In this document: one piece after another, positions 13,373-17,649 of the stretch
How positions within the stretch are numbered: the first letter of the stretch is position 1
How the letters are laid out: every line of letters begins with the position of its first letter
DNA from: Phycisphaerales bacterium
GTDB taxonomy: Bacteria > Planctomycetota > Phycisphaerae > UBA1845 > Fen-1342
Reading direction: 5' to 3'
Assembly (NCBI GenBank): GCA_022839625.1
Contig: JALHJL010000070.1
Location: forward strand, 1-17,649
Length of the DNA: 17,649 nt
Notes under the pieces: generated by a model
Told to the model about the DNA's origin: nothing
Databases searched by the model: none
The model's input: the letters and a program-made list of their open reading frames with translations, nothing else
Translations under genes and position numbers: made by a program

Positions 13373-15868
13373 TCAACCGCCTTCGCGGTACGGCTGACCC
13401 TGTTGATAGAGTCTCAACCGGGCTTCGAGCTGTTCGGCCAACTCCTGTTGCCCGGCGGATCGGGCCTTCTCCAGGGCCTGCTGGCAAACCGTGACCGCGC
13501 GCTCGAACTGGCCGGCCTCCGCGAGCGCCGCCGCGAGTGCGTTCAAGAGCCCGATGCCCGGTTGCTGCGTGCGCTGCATGGCACGCTCGGCCAGCTCGAC
13601 GGCTTGTCGGCCGTCGCGCAGCTCGGGGTCGCTGCTGGTTGCCAACAGCCACGCCAGGCCGCGCAGCAGACGCTCTTCATCCGGGCCGTGCCGCAGCGCT
13701 TCCTTGAGAACCGCGATGGCTTCCGCCACCCGGCCTGATTTCTGAAGCGCAAACGCCAGTCCCTGCGCCGCGGGCGCACTGCCCGGCTCGTGGCGCAGCA
13801 CCTCGCGATAACGCGCCGCCGCCGCCTCATAACGCTCGAGGGTCGCCAGAGCGGTGCCCAGGTTCAGCAGGGCGGCGGTGTGTGCCGGCTCGCGCTTCAA
13901 GATGCCCTCAAACTGCTCGACGGCGGACGCATACTGGCCCTGCTGGGACAGCAGGAGGCCGAGCTGGAGCTGGGCGTCGGTCTGGTCGGGCTTGAGCCGC
14001 AGGGAGGTTTCCAGGTGCGCGCAGGCCTCCGCGGGGCGTCCGAGCCTGGCCAGAACAAATCCCAGCGACGTGTGCGGGCTGGGCCAGGTCGGGTTGAGCT
14101 CGGCCGCGCGCTGGTAGCACGCCACCGCTTCATCCAGACGACCGGCTGCGTACAGGTAATCGCCGTAGTAGCCCTGGGCCTCCGCGTTCTGTGGGGCGAC
14201 CTCCACCGCGCGGGCCAGCACCGCACCCGCCTCGTCGAGCCGGTTGCGCTTCAGCAGCCAGATTCCCAGCGCGGTATGCGCCAGCGGGTCGTTGGGCCGC
14301 AGACGTGTCGCCGCCTGCAAGTGCTCGTACGCACGCTCGCCAAGTTCCGGGCGTTGCGGACTCTGGCCGGCATAGTACAAGCCCAGGTCCAGGTGACCGC
14401 GCCCTTCGGTCTCGCGCCGGTGCATCGCCCGGTCCGGCGGGTTGGTGGCGAGGAACGCCCCTGCCGCGATGCCGCAGACCGCGTACGCAATCAACGGCCT
14501 GTAACGCCGCGCGCGCCAGGCGGCGGGCAGGCGCACGACTCCCGCAGCGGCCATCAAGATGAGGATCGGTACGAACGGCAGGCGGTAGCGGCCGGGACAG
14601 AAGAACATGACCACGGTCGCCATGTTCACGAGCGCATAGAGCCACGCCAGCGCCCAGGCGCGCCGCTCGCGGACCAGCAGACCGAAGCCCGCCAAACCGA
14701 GGCCTGCGACCACCGGGAAGCCGATCCAATACAGGACGCCTGTCTCGGACAGCTTCGCGAAGAACCAGTCCGGCTGGTTGTTTGGAATCTCCACCGGGCT
14801 CCAGAACAGGCGGAACTTTCGAACCATCAGGCGCAGCCAGGCGCGCGGGTCGTCCCGAATCCAGCTCAGCCCCTTCCGAAACCAGTAGCGCGACACTTCG
14901 CTCTCGCTGAGCGTGCGGCCCAACTCGACCTCGGGGATCCGGTGGGTGTCCTCGTAACCGCCCTGCCAATCGGCGCGCGTGCCCGGGACGATCGCGGCGA
15001 CACCGTCGGCCTGCGGGTTGTTGCCGATGTAGAAATTCACGCCGCCGTAGGAGGCGATGAGGACCCATTCCCCGCCGACCGCGCGGTTGCGGATCGTGAC
15101 CGGCAGGATCACAATTGCCGCCCCCGCGAACACGAGTGCCGTGCTGCGAAGAACCGCAGCGGCCGCGTTCCGCCCCGGCGGTTCCAGCCTCCGTCCCTTC
15201 GGGCCGGGGAATCCGACGGCGAGCCGTCGCCGCGCCATCCACGACCACAAAACGACGGCCGGCGCGAACGCCAGGATCGTTGGCCGGGTGATCGCCGCCA
15301 GCCCCCAGGCGATGCCCGCGAGCACGAACAGGAACGGCGAACCGCGCGCCGCAGCCCGCATAAGCAACAGCAGCAGCAGCAACCCCAGGAAAGTCTCCAG
15401 CCCGACCGTCAGCAAGAGACCGTCAAAATGAATGAACGGCCAGTAGAACGCCGCCAGAAGGCCCGCCAGCACGCCGGTCTTCCGCCCGTCCAGTTCCATG
15501 CCAAGCCATGCGATCAGGGAGCACGTCGCCGCGCCCAGCACGCAACCCGCCGCGCGGGCCACTGCGAGGCTCGGCCCAAACAGCGCGTACAGCCACCCTA
15601 GTAAGTAATAGTAAAGAGGGGCCCGGAAGAACGGATGGGGCCCGAAACCCTCGCCGGACGCCACCCGCAGGGCCCACCGGTGGTGGACCTCCTCGTCCAT
15701 CGTCGGGGCGTAGAAAAAGGGGTTGTGCCGCGCCTGGCCCCAGAGATGCAGGCCGCGGATCGCGAGTGCCGCAATAAACACGATGCCCAGCAGCAGAGCC
15801 AGTCGGCCGGCCTGACCGACGGGCCATTGAGAGCGGTGGAGGTCCGGTGTGGCTCCTGAAGGCGTCAT
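13373..15868 (-). CDS. GT39-like (PMT/ArnT-type) membrane glycosyltransferase with C-terminal TPRs
   Basis: 831 residues from ATG 15868. A hydrophobic helix at about 20-42 is followed by the first extracytoplasmic loop with P-T-M-D58-E59-E60. An acidic pair there is the usual catalytic/metal site of GT39 and ArnT enzymes. R-A-P-L-Y-Y-Y-L-L-G follows, also typical. About ten membrane helices run to about 485, including R-Y-R-L-P-F-V-P, a family pattern. From about 505 to 810 come eight or nine TPRs (repeats such as A-L-G-I-W-L-L and A-V-E-V-A-P-Q-N). These enzymes move sugar from a polyprenyl-phosphate donor onto an acceptor outside the membrane; the TPRs may hold the acceptor or partner proteins. 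The acceptor is unknown. It is likely first in an operon with the two downstream membrane-protein genes. Confidence 0.88.
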   Translation of the reverse strand: MTPSGATPDLHRSQWPVGQAGRLALLLGIVFIAALAIRGLHLWGQARHNPFFYAPTMDEEVHHRWALRVASGEGFGPHPFFRAPLYYYLLGWLYALFGPSLAVARAAGCVLGAATCSLIAWLGMELDGRKTGVLAGLLAAFYWPFIHFDGLLLTVGLETFLGLLLLLLLMRAAARGSPFLFVLAGIAWGLAAITRPTILAFAPAVVLWSWMARRRLAVGFPGPKGRRLEPPGRNAAAAVLRSTALVFAGAAIVILPVTIRNRAVGGEWVLIASYGGVNFYIGNNPQADGVAAIVPGTRADWQGGYEDTHRIPEVELGRTLSESEVSRYWFRKGLSWIRDDPRAWLRLMVRKFRLFWSPVEIPNNQPDWFFAKLSETGVLYWIGFPVVAGLGLAGFGLLVRERRAWALAWLYALVNMATVVMFFCPGRYRLPFVPILILMAAAGVVRLPAAWRARRYRPLIAYAVCGIAAGAFLATNPPDRAMHRRETEGRGHLDLGLYYAGQSPQRPELGERAYEHLQAATRLRPNDPLAHTALGIWLLKRNRLDEAGAVLARAVEVAPQNAEAQGYYGDYLYAAGRLDEAVACYQRAAELNPTWPSPHTSLGFVLARLGRPAEACAHLETSLRLKPDQTDAQLQLGLLLSQQGQYASAVEQFEGILKREPAHTAALLNLGTALATLERYEAAAARYREVLRHEPGSAPAAQGLAFALQKSGRVAEAIAVLKEALRHGPDEERLLRGLAWLLATSSDPELRDGRQAVELAERAMQRTQQPGIGLLNALAAALAEAGQFERAVTVCQQALEKARSAGQQELAEQLEARLRLYQQGQPYREGG

Positions 15869-15874
15869 CCCGCG

Positions 15875-15880
15875 ATTCTA
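15875..15880 (-). promoter_or_regulatory. Possible -10 box giving a leaderless GT39-TPR transcript
   Basis: TAGAAT on the minus strand (15880-15875) matches the -10 consensus at five of six positions. It lies 6 nt from the ATG, so transcription would start at or next to the start codon. No strong ribosome site precedes that ATG, which fits a leaderless message. No clear -35 is present, so support is weak. Confidence 0.25.
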
Positions 15881-16026
15881 CCCGGCGCGCGACGAAGGGA
15901 CAGCACGCAAGCGGTGCCGGCCCTCCCTGCAAGCCGCGGCGTTGCCGCACTGGCGGGCAGCAGCGCGCCAGGCCCAGCCGTGGGTGGTTCGACCAGCACC
16001 CAGCCGGCGTTTGGGCCAGTTTGTGC

Positions 16027-16055
16027 TTGCACCCCTGGTGCCCGGGATGATAACC
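16027..16055 (+). promoter_or_regulatory. Weak promoter candidate for the C25 protease gene
   Basis: TTGCAC (16027-16032) with a 16-17-nt spacer to GATAAC (16049-16054). Each hexamer matches consensus only partly. The palindrome at 16054-16069 would overlap the transcript start, as expected for an operator. The message would carry a leader of about 220 nt. Confidence 0.22.
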
Positions 16056-16069
16056 TGACGATAGTCAGG
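16054..16069. promoter_or_regulatory. Perfect inverted repeat, possible operator
   Basis: CCTGAC, a 4-nt centre GATA, then GTCAGG: a perfect 6+4+6 dyad upstream of the C25 protease gene. Its size fits a dimeric repressor site, but a chance palindrome cannot be excluded. No regulator gene is adjacent. Confidence 0.3.
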
Positions 16070-16266
16070 ACGGGGGCTGGCGAGTCCTGGGCTTGATGAA
16101 GCACCCGTCTCTACCAACGATCCGCGGTGGCCCCGTAACCGGCCTAATACATCCGAATCTCCGTAGCGGCGACCACTGGAAGCGGGTCCGGCACGAATGC
16201 TGCCCGCTGCCAGCCGCGCCGCACCGGTGGGCCGCCATCTGCACCGGCAACTTCTGTGATCGAATG

Positions 16267-16273
16267 AAGGAGG
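16267..16273 (+). promoter_or_regulatory. Strong Shine-Dalgarno site of the C25 protease gene
   Basis: AAGGAGG at 16267-16273 with a 7-nt spacer to ATG 16281. It is the best ribosome site in the window and fixes the start of the edge-truncated protease gene. Confidence 0.8.
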
Positions 16274-16280
16274 ACAAGAC

Positions 16281-17649
16281 ATGAAAGCGTCGAACTACCT
16301 TGCACAGTCGGTCCGCGCCGCACTCGTCGTGCTGCTCATGGTCGGCCCGCCGCTGGCAATCGCCGGCCCGGTGAACGTCGGCGTCCACCAGACCAGCGCC
16401 GAGAGCGTCATCATCCATTACACCTTCCGCGTGCCAACGATCCAGGCCGTGGACATCGATGGCCAGAAACATGCCCAGGTTCTGCTGCCGGGCGAGGCAC
16501 AGCGCATGGAGCTGGGCGCACCGGAGCTGCCGTACGTCTCCCGCAGCATCATCATCCCTGACGCCGGCACGCCGGCCGTCAATGTCCTCCACGTGCGCTA
16601 CGAGGACGTCGCGGACATCGACGTGGTTCCTTCGAAAGGCATCCTCCTGCGCACTCAGAATCCGGACGAAGTGCCCTACACCTTCGGCCCGGTCTACGAT
16701 CAGGATGCGTTCTTCCCGGCCGACGTCGCCGGCCTGGGTCAGCCGTACATCCTGCGCGACTATCGCGGCGTGGTCGTGGCAATCAACCCCTGCCAGTACA
16801 ACCCCGCGACGCGGACGCTGCGCATCTTCAGCGAGGTGGTCGTCGAAGTGGCCACGCGCGGCACGGACGGGATCAATGTCCTGGACCGCCGCACGCGCAG
16901 CGGCCGCATCGACCGGGCTTTCCTCCAGATCTACACGCGTCACTTCGTCAACCACGAACAGGCGGGCCTGCGCTACAGCCCCCTGGACGAGGGCGGCGAC
17001 ATGCTCATCATCTGCCACGACGCGTGGATCTCGAACGTGCAGCCCCTCGCCAGCCACAAGACTGCCCGAGGCATTAACACGACCGTCGTGGGCGTGAGCA
17101 CGATCGGCAACAACGCAACGGCGATCAAGAACTACATCCAGAGCGTCTACAATGCTAGCGACCTGGCGTTTGTGCTGCTCGTGGGCGATTCGGCGCAGGT
17201 GGCGACGCCGACCGCCTCCGGCGGATCGTCCGATCCGACGTACTCCAAGCTGGCGGGTGGCGACAACTATCCTGACATCATCGTTGGGCGCTTCTCCGCC
17301 GAGACCGCGGCCCAAGTCGATACGCAGGTGCAGCGGACCATCGCGCACGAGAACATGCCGGCAGCGATTCAGGACTGGTTCTGGCGCGGCATGGGCATCG
17401 CGTCGAACCAGGGGGCCGGTCAGGGCGACGAAGGCCAGGCGGACAACGTCCACATGGATGAGATCCGCCAGTGGCTGCTGGCCTACGGCTACACGCTGGT
17501 GGACCAGATCTACGATCCCAGTGCCACCGCGGCCATGGTCACCGCCGGGGTGAACGCCGGCCGGGGTATCGTCAACTACTGCGGCCACGGCAGCACGACC
17601 TCGTGGAGCACGACGGGCTTTTCCAACACGAACGTCAACGCGCTCGTGA
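16281..17649 (+). CDS. Secreted gingipain-type protease (peptidase family C25), cut by the window edge
   Basis: 456 codons are visible and the frame runs off the right edge with no stop. A Sec signal peptide (R12, hydrophobic V-V-L-L-M-V, then A-I-A | G) should be cut after Ala28. Residues about 30-215 are beta-rich and match the gingipain propeptide layout (P-E-L-P-Y-V near 77-82; Y-N-P-A-T-R-T-L-R-I). The catalytic fold begins with D-M-L-I-I-C near 245 and continues with L-L-V-G-D, P-D-I-I-V-G-R-F-S, and N-Y-C-G-H-G-S, where His436 is the expected catalytic His. In gingipains the catalytic Cys follows some 30 residues later, which falls outside the window. The family cuts after Arg or Lys in external proteins; substrate preference cannot be judged here. 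C-terminal domains (Fn3, sorting tail or PEP-CTERM) may follow but are not visible. Confidence 0.88.
   Translation, partial: MKASNYLAQSVRAALVVLLMVGPPLAIAGPVNVGVHQTSAESVIIHYTFRVPTIQAVDIDGQKHAQVLLPGEAQRMELGAPELPYVSRSIIIPDAGTPAVNVLHVRYEDVADIDVVPSKGILLRTQNPDEVPYTFGPVYDQDAFFPADVAGLGQPYILRDYRGVVVAINPCQYNPATRTLRIFSEVVVEVATRGTDGINVLDRRTRSGRIDRAFLQIYTRHFVNHEQAGLRYSPLDEGGDMLIICHDAWISNVQPLASHKTARGINTTVVGVSTIGNNATAIKNYIQSVYNASDLAFVLLVGDSAQVATPTASGGSSDPTYSKLAGGDNYPDIIVGRFSAETAAQVDTQVQRTIAHENMPAAIQDWFWRGMGIASNQGAGQGDEGQADNVHMDEIRQWLLAYGYTLVDQIYDPSATAAMVTAGVNAGRGIVNYCGHGSTTSWSTTGFSNTNVNALV

Larger units (their letters stand above)
15869..16280. other. Divergent control region between GT39-TPR and the C25 protease gene
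   Basis: This 412-nt region has no convincing gene. It includes a possible -10 for the minus-strand gene at 15875-15880, a weak plus-strand promoter candidate and a palindrome near 16027-16069, and the protease gene's strong ribosome site. A 62-codon plus-strand frame (ATG 16096 to TGA 16284) overlaps the protease start by four bases (ATGA), but it has no good ribosome site or motif and I do not call it. Confidence 0.55.

Noticed and set aside
13790..15601. Long plus-strand open frame opposite the GT39-TPR gene
   Set aside because: It has no recognisable motif, and the minus-strand frame has the GT39 acidic site and regular TPRs.
16096..16284. 62-codon plus-strand frame before the C25 protease
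   Set aside because: No ribosome site, no motif, and Pro/His/Cys-rich noise-like composition. The ATGA overlap is the only suggestive point.
1..17649. CRISPR arrays, tRNA/rRNA genes, integrases, transposases or known defence genes
   Set aside because: A read of both strands showed no regular spaced repeats, no tRNA-like cloverleaf and no mobile-element or defence motifs.

Overview
The window looks like a chromosomal piece of a high-GC planctomycete, most likely near the Phycisphaerae. That placement is an inference from gene content, not from a marker gene. It rests on a planctomycete-type prepilin with a C-terminal H-X11-DG motif, a Tat-exported GH109-type glycosidase, an MJ0042-type zinc-ribbon membrane protein, a GT39 glycosyltransferase fused to TPRs, a membrane-fused spermidine-synthase-like protein with TPRs, and a gingipain-type (C25) protease. 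GC is high throughout, so long antisense open frames are common and were discarded.

Layout, left to right. (1) 1-1754: on the minus strand, a GH109-type glycosidase is followed directly by a start-less remnant of the last PDZ domain of a Deg/HtrA protease. (2) 1871-2776: a plus-strand sugar-nucleotidyltransferase-like gene, divergent from the glycosidase. (3) 2777-3089: a convergent non-coding gap with two strong hairpins. (4) 3090-8144, minus strand: smc (GTG start), then a tiny 31-codon lysine/alanine-rich gene 31 nt downstream, then a prepilin-like gene after about 330 nt of non-coding DNA that includes a T-run. (5) 8145-8548: a divergent promoter region with a plausible sigma70-like promoter facing each way. 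(6) 8549-11713, plus strand: a duplicated membrane domain + spermidine-synthase fold + TPR protein. (7) 11714-11902: a convergent gap holding an inverted pair of palindromic units. (8) 11903-15868, minus strand: a probable operon of GT39-TPR, a small Cys-rich membrane protein and a zinc-ribbon membrane protein, the last two separated by 3 nt. (9) 15869-16280: a divergent control region. (10) 16281 to the end, plus strand: a secreted C25 protease cut by the window edge after its catalytic His but before the expected catalytic Cys.

Most genes look like cell-envelope, surface or secretion functions, plus one chromosome-organisation locus (smc and the basic micro-protein). I see no CRISPR array, tRNA, rRNA, integrase, transposase or recognisable defence system. 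The best candidates for something undescribed are the histone-tail-like micro-protein behind smc, the inverted palindromic repeat pair at 11786-11878, the Cys-rich/zinc-ribbon membrane pair, and the orphan PDZ remnant.
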